Assembly (NCBI RefSeq): GCF_036173105.1
Contig: NZ_CP108053.1
Location: 5,704,001 to 5,768,000, forward strand
Length of the DNA: 64,000 nt
Source: Streptomyces sp. NBC_00287
GTDB taxonomy: Bacteria; Actinomycetota; Actinomycetes; Streptomycetales; Streptomycetaceae
Direction of reading: 5' to 3'
The notes under the pieces: model-generated
The model's input: the letters and a program-made list of their open reading frames with translations, nothing else
Databases searched by the model: none
Told to the model about the DNA's origin: nothing
Program-made: the position numbers and the translations under genes
Shown here: positions 40,926 through 48,372 of the stretch, piece after piece
Layout of the letters: every line of letters starts with the position of its first letter
Numbering within the stretch: position 1 is the first letter of the stretch

Positions 40926-42485
40926 ATGAGTGACGGCGGCGAACGCCAGCGCGACGGACGTGTGGTCGGTGGGCGCTACCGGTTGATCGAGCGGATCGGC
41001 TCCGGCGGCATGGGTACCGTCTGGCGCGCCCACGACGAGCTCGTGAGCCGCGAAGTCGCCGTAAAACAACCGCGGTTGCCCGGCGAACCCGAGGACGAGG
41101 CGTACCAGCGGGCCGCCCACCGGCTCTACCGTGAGGCCCGCGCCGCCGCACGCGTGGACCATCCGTCCGCCGTCTCCATCCACGACGTCGTCGTCGAGGA
41201 GGACGGACTCCCGTGGATCGTCATGGAGTTGGTGCGCGGCGAGTCCCTGCACGAAATGCTCCGGCGCGGTCCCCTGGAGCCCGCCGAGTGCGCCCGTATC
41301 GGCCTCGCCGTCCTCGGCGCCCTGCGCGCGGCGCACTCCGTCGGGATCGTGCACCGGGACGTCAAGCCCGCCAACGTCCTGCTCGGCCGGCACGACCGGG
41401 TCGTCCTCACCGACTTCGGCATCGCGCACATCCAGGGCGAGGAACCCCTCACCGCCACGGGCGAGTTCGTCGGCTCGCTGGAGTTCATCGCCCCCGAGCG
41501 CATGTCCGACCGCACCGCGGGCCCCGCCTCCGACCTGTGGTCCCTCGGCGTCCTCCTCTACGCGGCCGTGGAAGGCTGGTCGCCTTTCCGTCGTACGACG
41601 ATGGAGTCCACGCTCGCCGCGATCCTCGCCGTCGACCCGCCCGAGCCGAAGCGGGCGGGCGCCCTCGGCCCGCTCCTGACGCGGCTGTTGGCGAAGGACC
41701 CCGCCCTGCGCCCGCGCGCCGAGGAGACCGCGGCGGCGCTGGAGGCGGTGGCGCCCGAGGAGCCCGAGCCTCAGGACGCCTCCGAGCTGGAGGAGTACGG
41801 CGACGACATCGGGACGATGCGGCTGGCGGCGGACGAGGACACGTCCGCCGAGCCGATATCCGTCATAGGGCCGCCCGCAGTCCAGCGCCGCCGCCCGCTC
41901 CACCGCCGTGCCCTCCCCGTGGCCCTCCTCGGCGCCCTCCTGGTCGGCGCCTCCTGGCTGGGCGCCGCGTTCCTCAACGGCCCCGACAGCGGCGCGGCGA
42001 CGCAGAACACCGGCGCCCAGAAGGGCCGCACCGACACCTGGACCTCCCACCCCGAAAAGGCCATGCACGCCACCCTCGCCCTCCCCGCCGAGTACGAGGA
42101 GTTCGCCCGGCAGGGCAGCCCCACCTACCAGCCCCGCATGGTCGAGTACGCGGCCGGAACCCTCCAGGTCCGCCTCACCCAGTGGGACAAGGCCCCCGGC
42201 ACCCCCCTGAGCCAGGCGAAGCAGCACGCGGCGACCTGGGAGTTCTTCGGCGGGGCGAGCACGCAGTACACGGACACTAGCCTCAAGGGCTGGGAGGCCG
42301 TGCAGTCGGACAGCACCTACGGTGACAAGGACGCCCGGCGCCGAGTGATGGAGCTGTTCGTCCGGACCGACGACGGCCGGCTGTACGAGCTGCGTGTCGA
42401 GATGCCCAAGGGCACGGCGGACGAGAAACAGGGCACTGCTCTCTTCAAGGGTGCGCGTGATCGGCTCGCGATCACAACGCCCTGA
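40926..42485 (+). CDS. transmembrane Ser/Thr protein kinase 6 of the array
   Basis: A 519-residue kinase: GSGGMGTVW, VAVKQP, VHRDVKPAN, LTDFGIAHIQG and APE intact. An acidic juxtamembrane stretch (EEPEPQDASELEEYGDD) precedes a helix at about 327-347 (LPVALLGALLVGASWLGAAFL). The outer domain begins near TWTSHPEKAMHATLALPAEYEEF and ends with ARDRLAI. Of the neighbours, kinase 5 looks closest. It closes the run of kinase genes; in S. coelicolor I recall the corresponding cluster (SCO4775-SCO4779) being tied to the spore-wall synthesis complex. Confidence 0.92.
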   Translation: MSDGGERQRDGRVVGGRYRLIERIGSGGMGTVWRAHDELVSREVAVKQPRLPGEPEDEAYQRAAHRLYREARAAARVDHPSAVSIHDVVVEEDGLPWIVMELVRGESLHEMLRRGPLEPAECARIGLAVLGALRAAHSVGIVHRDVKPANVLLGRHDRVVLTDFGIAHIQGEEPLTATGEFVGSLEFIAPERMSDRTAGPASDLWSLGVLLYAAVEGWSPFRRTTMESTLAAILAVDPPEPKRAGALGPLLTRLLAKDPALRPRAEETAAALEAVAPEEPEPQDASELEEYGDDIGTMRLAADEDTSAEPISVIGPPAVQRRRPLHRRALPVALLGALLVGASWLGAAFLNGPDSGAATQNTGAQKGRTDTWTSHPEKAMHATLALPAEYEEFARQGSPTYQPRMVEYAAGTLQVRLTQWDKAPGTPLSQAKQHAATWEFFGGASTQYTDTSLKGWEAVQSDSTYGDKDARRRVMELFVRTDDGRLYELRVEMPKGTADEKQGTALFKGARDRLAITTP

Positions 42486-42496
42486 TCAGCGCATTC

Positions 42497-42518
42497 GTTG
42501 CCAGTGGACGCTGGCAAC
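42497..42518 (+). terminator. hairpin after the last kinase gene
   Basis: GTTGCCAG and CTGGCAAC form a perfect 8-base-pair stem with a 6-base loop, 11 bases after the stop. No U-run, so it could also be a binding site upstream of the dehydrogenase gene. Confidence 0.45.
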
Positions 42519-42589
42519 ATGTGAGCACTCGGTGAATCCCCGTTACCGCCGGGTACACAAAGGCTCCGCCGCGGCATACCCTGCGCGTC

Positions 42590-44203
42590 ATGACGGACTC
42601 GCAGGCCCCGGTACAGACCGGCACGAATCCCCTCGCCCCCGCCCCTGAGGGCGCCCGCACGGCCGCCGACGTGGTGACCCCCGAGCTGGTCGCCCAGCTG
42701 ACCCGGGGTGTGGTCGGTTCGGGCCGGACCGCCAACCACACGCCGTTCACCGGCGAGAAGCTGGCGGACCTGCCGGAGTCCACGCCCGAGGACGTGGAGA
42801 AGGCGTTCGTGGCGGCCCGCGTCGCCCAGGCGGTCTGGGCCGAGACCCCGGTACGGCAGCGCGCCGCCGTCCTGCTGCGCTTCCACGACCTGGTGCTGGA
42901 GCGCCAGGCCGAGGTCCTGGACCTGATCCAGCTGGAGACCGGCAAGGCGCGGCTGCACGCCCACGAGGAGGTGCAGGCCGTCGCCGTCGCGGCGCGCCAT
43001 TACGGCCGTAAGGCACCCGCATATCTCAAGCCCAAGCGGCACACCGGAGCCATCCCGACCCTCACCAAGGTGACCGAGCTGCGCCACCCGCGCGGAGTCG
43101 TCGGCCAGATCGCGCCCTGGAACTACCCGCTGGAGCTGTCGGTCGGCGACGCGCTGCCGGCCTTCGTCGCGGGCAACGCCGTCGTCATGAAGCCGGACAC
43201 GGAGACCTGCCTGACCGCCCTGTGGGCCCGTGACCTGCTGATCGAGGCCGGTCTGCCCGCCGAGGTCTTCCAGGTCGTGCTCGGCGACGGCCCGGTCGTC
43301 GGACCCGAGGTCGTCCGCCACGCCGACTACGTCTCCTTCACCGGCTCCACCCGCACCGGCCGCGAGGTCGCCCAGGGCGCCGCGGCCCGTCTGGTCGGCG
43401 TCTCCCTCGAACTCGGCGGCAAGAACGCCATGCTGGTCCTCGAGGACGCCGACATCGAGAAGGCCTCGGCGGGCGCCGTCCGCGCCTGCTTCTCCTCCGC
43501 GGGCCAACTCTGCATCTCCATCGAGCGGTTGTACGTCCACGAGTCGATCGCCGACGCCTTCCTGGAGCGCTTCGCCGCCCGCACCAAGGCCATGCGCCTC
43601 GGCCGCTCCCTCGCCTACGGCGCCGATATGGGCTCCCTGGTCGGCGAGCGCCAGCTGGAGACCGTCAAGCGGCATGTGGAGGAGGCCGTCGCCAAGGGCG
43701 CCAAGCTCGTCGCCGGTGGCACGGCCCGCCCGGACGTCGGCCCGTACTTCTTCGAGCCGACCATCCTCGACGGCGTCGAGGCGCCCATGGCGGTCTGCAC
43801 GGAGGAGACCTTCGGCCCGGTCGTCTCCATCTACCGCTTCAAGACCGAGGCCGAGGCGATCGAGCACGCCAACTCCACGCCGTACGGCCTCAATTCCTCG
43901 GTGTGGACCAAGGACGGCAGCCGTGGCCGCGCGGTCGCCGCCCGGCTGCGCACCGGCACGGTCAACGTCAACGAGGGCTACGCCCCCGCCTACGGCAGCG
44001 TCCAGTCCCCGATGGGCGGCATGAAGGACTCGGGCCTCGGCCGCCGCCACGGCTCCGAGGGCATCCTCAAGTACACCGAGGCCCAGACGGTGGCCCACCA
44101 GCGCCTGCTGCCGATGGCGCCGTCGCTGGGCATGGACGACGAGAAGTACGCGGCGTTCATGAGCCGCAGCCTGCGTCTGATGAAGGCGTTCCGCTTCCGC
44201 TAG
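42590..44203 (+). CDS. succinate-semialdehyde dehydrogenase (NAD(P)+)
   Basis: A 537-residue aldehyde dehydrogenase. The catalytic Cys is in FSSAGQLCISIERL, the general-base Glu in VSLELGGKNAML, and the cofactor region in GQIAPWNYPLELS and FTGSTRTGREVA. Sequence features match actinobacterial GabD2-type succinate-semialdehyde dehydrogenases, which turn succinate semialdehyde into succinate; substrate assignment is by family. Followed after 48 bases by the GMC oxidoreductase gene, probably in one operon. Confidence 0.88.
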   Translation: MTDSQAPVQTGTNPLAPAPEGARTAADVVTPELVAQLTRGVVGSGRTANHTPFTGEKLADLPESTPEDVEKAFVAARVAQAVWAETPVRQRAAVLLRFHDLVLERQAEVLDLIQLETGKARLHAHEEVQAVAVAARHYGRKAPAYLKPKRHTGAIPTLTKVTELRHPRGVVGQIAPWNYPLELSVGDALPAFVAGNAVVMKPDTETCLTALWARDLLIEAGLPAEVFQVVLGDGPVVGPEVVRHADYVSFTGSTRTGREVAQGAAARLVGVSLELGGKNAMLVLEDADIEKASAGAVRACFSSAGQLCISIERLYVHESIADAFLERFAARTKAMRLGRSLAYGADMGSLVGERQLETVKRHVEEAVAKGAKLVAGGTARPDVGPYFFEPTILDGVEAPMAVCTEETFGPVVSIYRFKTEAEAIEHANSTPYGLNSSVWTKDGSRGRAVAARLRTGTVNVNEGYAPAYGSVQSPMGGMKDSGLGRRHGSEGILKYTEAQTVAHQRLLPMAPSLGMDDEKYAAFMSRSLRLMKAFRFR

Positions 44204-44251
44204 ACCTGTTTGAACTCCCCCCGCACTGCTTGCTCAAAGGAGAGAACGCAC

Positions 44252-46027
44252 GTGCCCCAGGACGCATACGACTATGACGTCATCGTCGTCGGATCAGGCT
44301 TCGGCGGCTCGGTGACCGCCCTGCGCCTGACGGAGAAGGGCTACACCGTAGGCGTCCTGGAGGCCGGCCGCCGCTTCACCCGCGAGACCCTCCCCAAGAA
44401 CTCCTGGGACCTGAAGAACTACCTCTGGGCGCCGAAGCTCAAGATGTTCGGCATCCAGCGCATCCATCTGCTCGGCAACGTCATGGTCCTGGCCGGCGCG
44501 GGCGTCGGCGGCGGCTCGCTCAACTACGCCAACACCCTCTACGTACCGCCGAAGCCGTTCTTCGAGGACCCGCAGTGGCGGGACATCACCGACTGGCAGG
44601 AGGAGTTGAAGCCGTACTACGACCAGGCCCAGCGCATGCTCGGCGTTCGGCTCAACCCGACCATGACCCCCTCCGACGTCCATCTGAAGGCCGCGGCGCA
44701 GCGGATGGGAGTCGGCGACACCTTCCACATGGCGCCGGTCGGTGTCTTCTTCGGCGACGGCGAGGACGCGGACGGCGCCACGAAGGCCAAGCCCGGCGCG
44801 CAGGTCGCCGACCCCTACTTCGGCGGCGCGGGACCGGCCCGCAAGGCCTGTACCGAGTGCGGCGAGTGCATGACGGGCTGCCGCCACGGCGCGAAGAACA
44901 CCCTGAACGAGAACTACCTCTACCTCGCCGAGAAGGCCGGCGCGGTCGTGCACCCCATGACGACGGTCGTGTCGGTCACCGACGACTCGCAGGGCGGCTA
45001 CGCGGTCGCGACCCTTCCGACGGACCGGAAGAAGAGCGAGGGCCGCGTCTTCAAGGCCCGCCGTGTCGTCCTCGCCGCCGGCACCTACGGCACCCAGACG
45101 CTGCTGCACCGGATGAAGGAGAGCGGGCAACTGCCGTATCTCTCGCCGAAGCTGGGCGAGCTGACCCGGACCAACTCCGAGGCGCTGGTGGGCGCGCAGA
45201 CCGACAACCGGCGCTATCGCAAGGTGACGGGCGAGAAGAAGGTCGACTTCACGCGCGGGGTCGCGATCACGTCGTCGGTCCATCCCGACGGCAACACCCA
45301 TATCGAGCCGGTCCGTTACGGCAAGGGCTCCAACTCGATGGGCAGCCTGACGATACTTCAGGTCCCGTACACAAAGGGCGCCTCACGCGTCGCGGCCTGG
45401 CTGGGCAACGCCGCCCGGCACCCGCTGCTGATCCTGCGCTCCCTGTCCAACCGGCGCTGGTCGGAGCGGACCATCATCGGCCTGGTGATGCAGTCCCTGG
45501 ACAACTCCCTGACGACGTATCTGAAACCGGACGGCGTCGGCAAGGGCATGCTCACCGCCCGCCAGGGGCACGGCGCCCCCAACCCCATGCAGATCAGCGC
45601 CGCCACCGAGGCCGCCTCGGCGATCGCGGCCGAGATCAACGGCTTCGCGGGCTCCAACGTCGGCGAACTGATGGGCACCCCGCTCACCGCCCACTTCCTC
45701 GGCGGCTGCCCGATCGGCGCCTCACCGGAGACCGGCGTGATCGACCCGTACCACCGGCTGTACGGCCACCCGGGCATCTCGGTGGTCGACGGCGCCGCGG
45801 TCTCCGCGAACCTGGGCGTCAACCCCTCCCTGACCATCACCGCACAGGCCGAGCGGGCGATGTCGTACTGGCCCAACAAGGGCGAGGAGGACCCGCGTCC
45901 GGCGCAGGAGCGGCCGTACGAGCGGCTCCAGCCGGTCGAGCCGAAGCAGCCCGCGGTCCCGGCGGAGGCGTTCGGCGCGCTGCGGCTGCCGTTCCTGGGG
46001 ATGCCGGCGGTGCCGCCGAAGAAGTGA
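44252..46027 (+). CDS. GMC-family FAD oxidoreductase, cholesterol-oxidase-like
   Basis: A 591-residue flavoprotein. The FAD motif VIVVGSGFGGSVTALRL starts near residue 10; the C-terminal GMC signature includes LGGCPIGASPETGVID and VVDGAAVSANLGVNPSLTITAQAERA. A cysteine cluster CTECGECMTGC near residue 200 is shared with mycobacterial ChoD-like members, where its function is unclear. No signal peptide, so cytoplasmic. GTG at 44252 has AAAGGAG; it is better than the in-frame ATG at 44210. Terminator at 46039-46072. Confidence 0.88.
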   Translation: MPQDAYDYDVIVVGSGFGGSVTALRLTEKGYTVGVLEAGRRFTRETLPKNSWDLKNYLWAPKLKMFGIQRIHLLGNVMVLAGAGVGGGSLNYANTLYVPPKPFFEDPQWRDITDWQEELKPYYDQAQRMLGVRLNPTMTPSDVHLKAAAQRMGVGDTFHMAPVGVFFGDGEDADGATKAKPGAQVADPYFGGAGPARKACTECGECMTGCRHGAKNTLNENYLYLAEKAGAVVHPMTTVVSVTDDSQGGYAVATLPTDRKKSEGRVFKARRVVLAAGTYGTQTLLHRMKESGQLPYLSPKLGELTRTNSEALVGAQTDNRRYRKVTGEKKVDFTRGVAITSSVHPDGNTHIEPVRYGKGSNSMGSLTILQVPYTKGASRVAAWLGNAARHPLLILRSLSNRRWSERTIIGLVMQSLDNSLTTYLKPDGVGKGMLTARQGHGAPNPMQISAATEAASAIAAEINGFAGSNVGELMGTPLTAHFLGGCPIGASPETGVIDPYHRLYGHPGISVVDGAAVSANLGVNPSLTITAQAERAMSYWPNKGEEDPRPAQERPYERLQPVEPKQPAVPAEAFGALRLPFLGMPAVPPKK

Positions 46028-46038
46028 CGGGAAACGAG

Positions 46039-46072
46039 AAGGACCTGCACCCCCCTCCGAGTGCAGGTCCTT
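46039..46072. terminator. bidirectional terminator between GMC and LAETG genes
   Basis: AAGGACCTGCAC and GTGCAGGTCCTT form a 12-base-pair stem with a 10-base loop, followed on the plus strand by TCTCTTTTC. Lies between two convergent stops (46027, 46103). Confidence 0.85.
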
Positions 46073-46102
46073 CTCTTTTCTTGCGTTGAGTCTGTCGAGG
46101 CC

Positions 46103-47146
46103 TTACGCCTCGGCGCCCTTGCGGCGCTTCATCGCGAACACCACGCCCGTACCGGCGACGATCGCGATACCACCGATGGTGGCGAGGACGGGCAGGTTCG
46201 AGTCCGAGCCGGTCTCGGCGAGCTCACCGTCGACGTCGACCTCGTTGACGTCGGTGATCTCGTCCTTGCCGCCGGTCTGCGGCTTGGAGTCGTTCGGCTT
46301 ACCGGGGTTGGAGCCGGCCGGCAGGACCTCGAAGAAGTAGATGCCGTAGTTCTCGTCCTCGGAGGTCCAGCAGGCGTCCTCGGTGGAGTACTCGGCCAGC
46401 CCGATGGCGATGCCGACCGCGCTCGGGACCTCGCGGCTGATGTTCACCCGCAGGTCGTAGCTGATCGACTGGCCGCCTTCGAGGGTGAAGGCGTTGAGCG
46501 CGCCGCCCTCGCCGAACTGGGTGGCGATGTCGACCCAGGAGCCGCCCTTGTTCACCTGCACGGTGACCAGGTCGGTGTAGTCGTCCTCCAGCACCCAGTC
46601 CATCGCGGCGACGCCGACGACGGGCAGGATGTCCTCGATCGTCTCGTCGCCGGAGTTGGTGACGTTGAACTTGAAGTTCGTCCAGCCGCTGCCCGCCACC
46701 ACGGTCTCGGGCAGACCGGTCAGCGAGCTGTGCAGCACCTCGCTGATGTCGTAGATCGGGTAGCCCTCTTCGTCGACGGGGCACTCCTCGACGATCTCGT
46801 CGTCGCCCTCTTCGTCCTCGGACTCGTCGTCGGACGGGGTGCTCGCGGTCGGGGCCGGGGAGCTCCCGGTGGCGGCGGGGCTGCTCTCGGCCGGGGCCGG
46901 GCTGCTCTCCTCGGCGGCCGGGGAGGAGCCGGTGGGCGCGGGCGTGGTGGTCTCGGCGGCCGGGGTCGACTCATCGGCGCCGGGCGTGCTCTCGGGGGTG
47001 CTCTCCGGAGCGCTCGGCGTGCTCTCGGTCGCGGACGGCGACGGCGAGGTCTCCTCCGTGGCGAACGCGGCCGGAGCGGACATCAGCGCGATCGGCGCGA
47101 TGGCGGCCGTCGCGGCCGCGGCGGCCAGGGCACGGCGAAGCTTCAT
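46103..47146 (-). CDS. LAXTG-anchored surface protein
   Basis: A 347-residue exported protein. Signal peptide to about APAAFA; then about 75 residues of Ser/Pro/Thr/Glu-rich stalk (repeats of ESTPxxx and SSPAxx); then an acidic patch and a folded domain (YPIYDISEVLHSS to about LPAGSN) with two Cys; then the sorting signal LAETG, a hydrophobic helix (LPVLATIGGIAIVAGTGVVFAM) and KRRKGAEA. LAXTG is the motif of class E sortases of streptomycetes, such as those that attach chaplins. The ligand or role of the domain is unknown. No sortase gene is in this window. Confidence 0.9.
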   Translation of the reverse strand: MKLRRALAAAAATAAIAPIALMSAPAAFATEETSPSPSATESTPSAPESTPESTPGADESTPAAETTTPAPTGSSPAAEESSPAPAESSPAATGSSPAPTASTPSDDESEDEEGDDEIVEECPVDEEGYPIYDISEVLHSSLTGLPETVVAGSGWTNFKFNVTNSGDETIEDILPVVGVAAMDWVLEDDYTDLVTVQVNKGGSWVDIATQFGEGGALNAFTLEGGQSISYDLRVNISREVPSAVGIAIGLAEYSTEDACWTSEDENYGIYFFEVLPAGSNPGKPNDSKPQTGGKDEITDVNEVDVDGELAETGSDSNLPVLATIGGIAIVAGTGVVFAMKRRKGAEA

Positions 47147-47258
47147 GAAGACCTCGAAAACTCGATGCTGAGGCCTCCGCGTGGGGCGCGGGTGTGGCCC
47201 TTGGTTCGCATGGTTTGATCCGCGAGGTCTGTGAATGGTTGTACCGCGCGCTCACAAA

Positions 47259-47300
47259 ATTTTTATGTACGGGCGAACGGCCCGGCATTTTTATGAACGG
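47259..47300. repeat. direct repeat in the LAETG gene promoter region
   Basis: ATTTTTATGTACGG (47259-47272) and ATTTTTATGAACGG (47287-47300) differ by one base and are 28 bases apart. They are the most AT-rich sequence in this region and lie 113-154 bases upstream of the LAETG gene start, so they may be binding sites or promoter parts. Nothing else could be identified in 47147-47770 except the hairpin at 47302. Confidence 0.5.
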
Positions 47301-47301
47301 C

Positions 47302-47336
47302 GAAGGGCCCCGCGGCGCTCGGTCGCGGGGCCCTTC
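47302..47336. terminator. strong hairpin between chorismate mutase and LAETG genes
   Basis: GAAGGGCCCCGCG and CGCGGGGCCCTTC form a 13-base-pair stem with a 9-base loop. Read on the minus strand it could end the chorismate mutase transcript, though 430 bases after its stop; on the plus strand it is followed by TTTC, but no plus-strand gene is visible before it. Confidence 0.6.
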
Positions 47337-47770
47337 TTTCGTCAGCACCGACGTCAGGGCAGCGCCGGTGCCTGGGAGCGGCGCCGGGGGGTTGCGCCGC
47401 TTGTCTGTGGATGCTGTGGGTAGAGGTCTGGACCTCTGGGACTTCGGGGGCTTCCTCGCATCGTGCTGGATCGCAGCGGCCTCCGCAACCGTTTGACCCA
47501 GCTTTGGACTTGAGTTGTGCATTCCCGCCGGCCGGCCCCGGGCGTCCCCGGAGCCGACCGTTCTCTTGGGTGACCGGGCTGCTGTCCCCTGCCGTCCGGT
47601 CACTTGACTGGAGCGAGGTCCCACGACGCACGGCACGATCCGTACGTCTCATCGCTCCAGTGAGCCACGCGTGGTTCTTTCGGGCCCGCCCCTGGCTGAC
47701 ACGGACACCACCACCAACGAAGCGTCTCGCGTCACGGTCACGCGCCGTACGGGTGAGGGCGGGCTCGAAC

Positions 47771-48064
47771 TCAGATGCGGCCGCGGCACAGTTCGAGGAG
47801 CGTCATCGCGAGGGCGGTGCCCGGCTTGCCCAGCGCCTCCCTGTAGTGGTCGAGGATCTCCATCTCGCGGGAGAGGTTCACCCGGCGACCGCCCGAGGCG
47901 ATCCGGGCCTCCTGGACGACGGCCGAGACGGCCATCCGTTCCTGGATCAGACCGATGATCCGGTCGTCGAGCGAGTCGATGCGGTCACGGGCGCCGGTGA
48001 TCACGGAGGCGGCCTCGTCGGTACGGGCGCCGGTCTTCTCCGTGGCGATGGCGTTGGCGGTCAT
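47771..48064 (-). CDS. chorismate mutase, AroQ type
   Basis: A 97-residue monofunctional chorismate mutase that converts chorismate to prephenate for Phe and Tyr. The helical AroQ signature is ARDRIDSLDDRIIGLIQERMAVSAVVQEARI, with the catalytic Arg/Lys-type residues, and LSREMEILDHYREALG. ATG at 48064 has AAGGAG. The 5' region on the same strand carries a leader ORF with Phe, Phe, Tyr codons and a terminator hairpin, so expression is probably attenuated by supply of charged tRNA-Phe/Tyr. Confidence 0.92.
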   Translation of the reverse strand: MTANAIATEKTGARTDEAASVITGARDRIDSLDDRIIGLIQERMAVSAVVQEARIASGGRRVNLSREMEILDHYREALGKPGTALAMTLLELCRGRI

Positions 48065-48120
48065 GTCGGGGGCTCCTTGGTGGTGACGGGTGCCCCGGAG
48101 CGGCAAGATCCGGAAAACAC

Positions 48121-48155
48121 CAGGCGCCCCGGACCTTGTCGGCCCGGGGCGCCTG
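48121..48155 (-). terminator. attenuator hairpin before chorismate mutase
   Basis: On the minus strand a perfect 12-base-pair stem (CAGGCGCCCCGG and complement) with an 11-base loop is followed by GTGTTTTCC. It lies 57 bases before the chorismate mutase start and 21 bases after the leader peptide stop, the layout of an amino-acid attenuator. Confidence 0.75.
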
Positions 48156-48175
48156 GGAAGTCGCTTGTCAGTTGC

Positions 48176-48247
48176 TCAAGCAGCACGACCATGGCAGCCG
48201 GTGGGCCGGATGCCATAGGTAAAGAGGAAGGTCGGGTGCGTGAGCAT
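48176..48247 (-). CDS. leader peptide with Phe-Leu-Phe-Thr-Tyr
   Basis: A 23-residue ORF whose middle reads PTFLFTYG. Phe 9 and Tyr 11 use TTT and TAT, codons that are rare in this high-G+C genome. The stop is just before the terminator hairpin, and the gene downstream makes the precursor of Phe and Tyr. A promoter at 48254-48283 would start transcription at or beside the ATG, giving a leaderless mRNA, as known for other Streptomyces leader peptides. Ribosome stalling here would favour readthrough. Not proven. Confidence 0.65.
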   Translation of the reverse strand: MLTHPTFLFTYGIRPTGCHGRAA

Positions 48248-48253
48248 GTGGTC

Positions 48254-48283
48254 AGTATGCCGTGGCCCACGGTGACCGCCCAA
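48254..48283 (-). promoter_or_regulatory. putative promoter of the chorismate mutase leader
   Basis: On the minus strand TTGGGC (48283-48278), 18 bases, CATACT (48259-48254). The ATG of the leader peptide starts 6 bases after the -10 box. Confidence 0.5.
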
Positions 48284-48372
48284 CCCGGTTCGCATCCTGA
48301 GACGCAATCCGCCGTTGGCCGCCCCGTTAGAATCGGTGGCACAGCCCTTTTCAAGCCGCCGGAAGGCAACCC

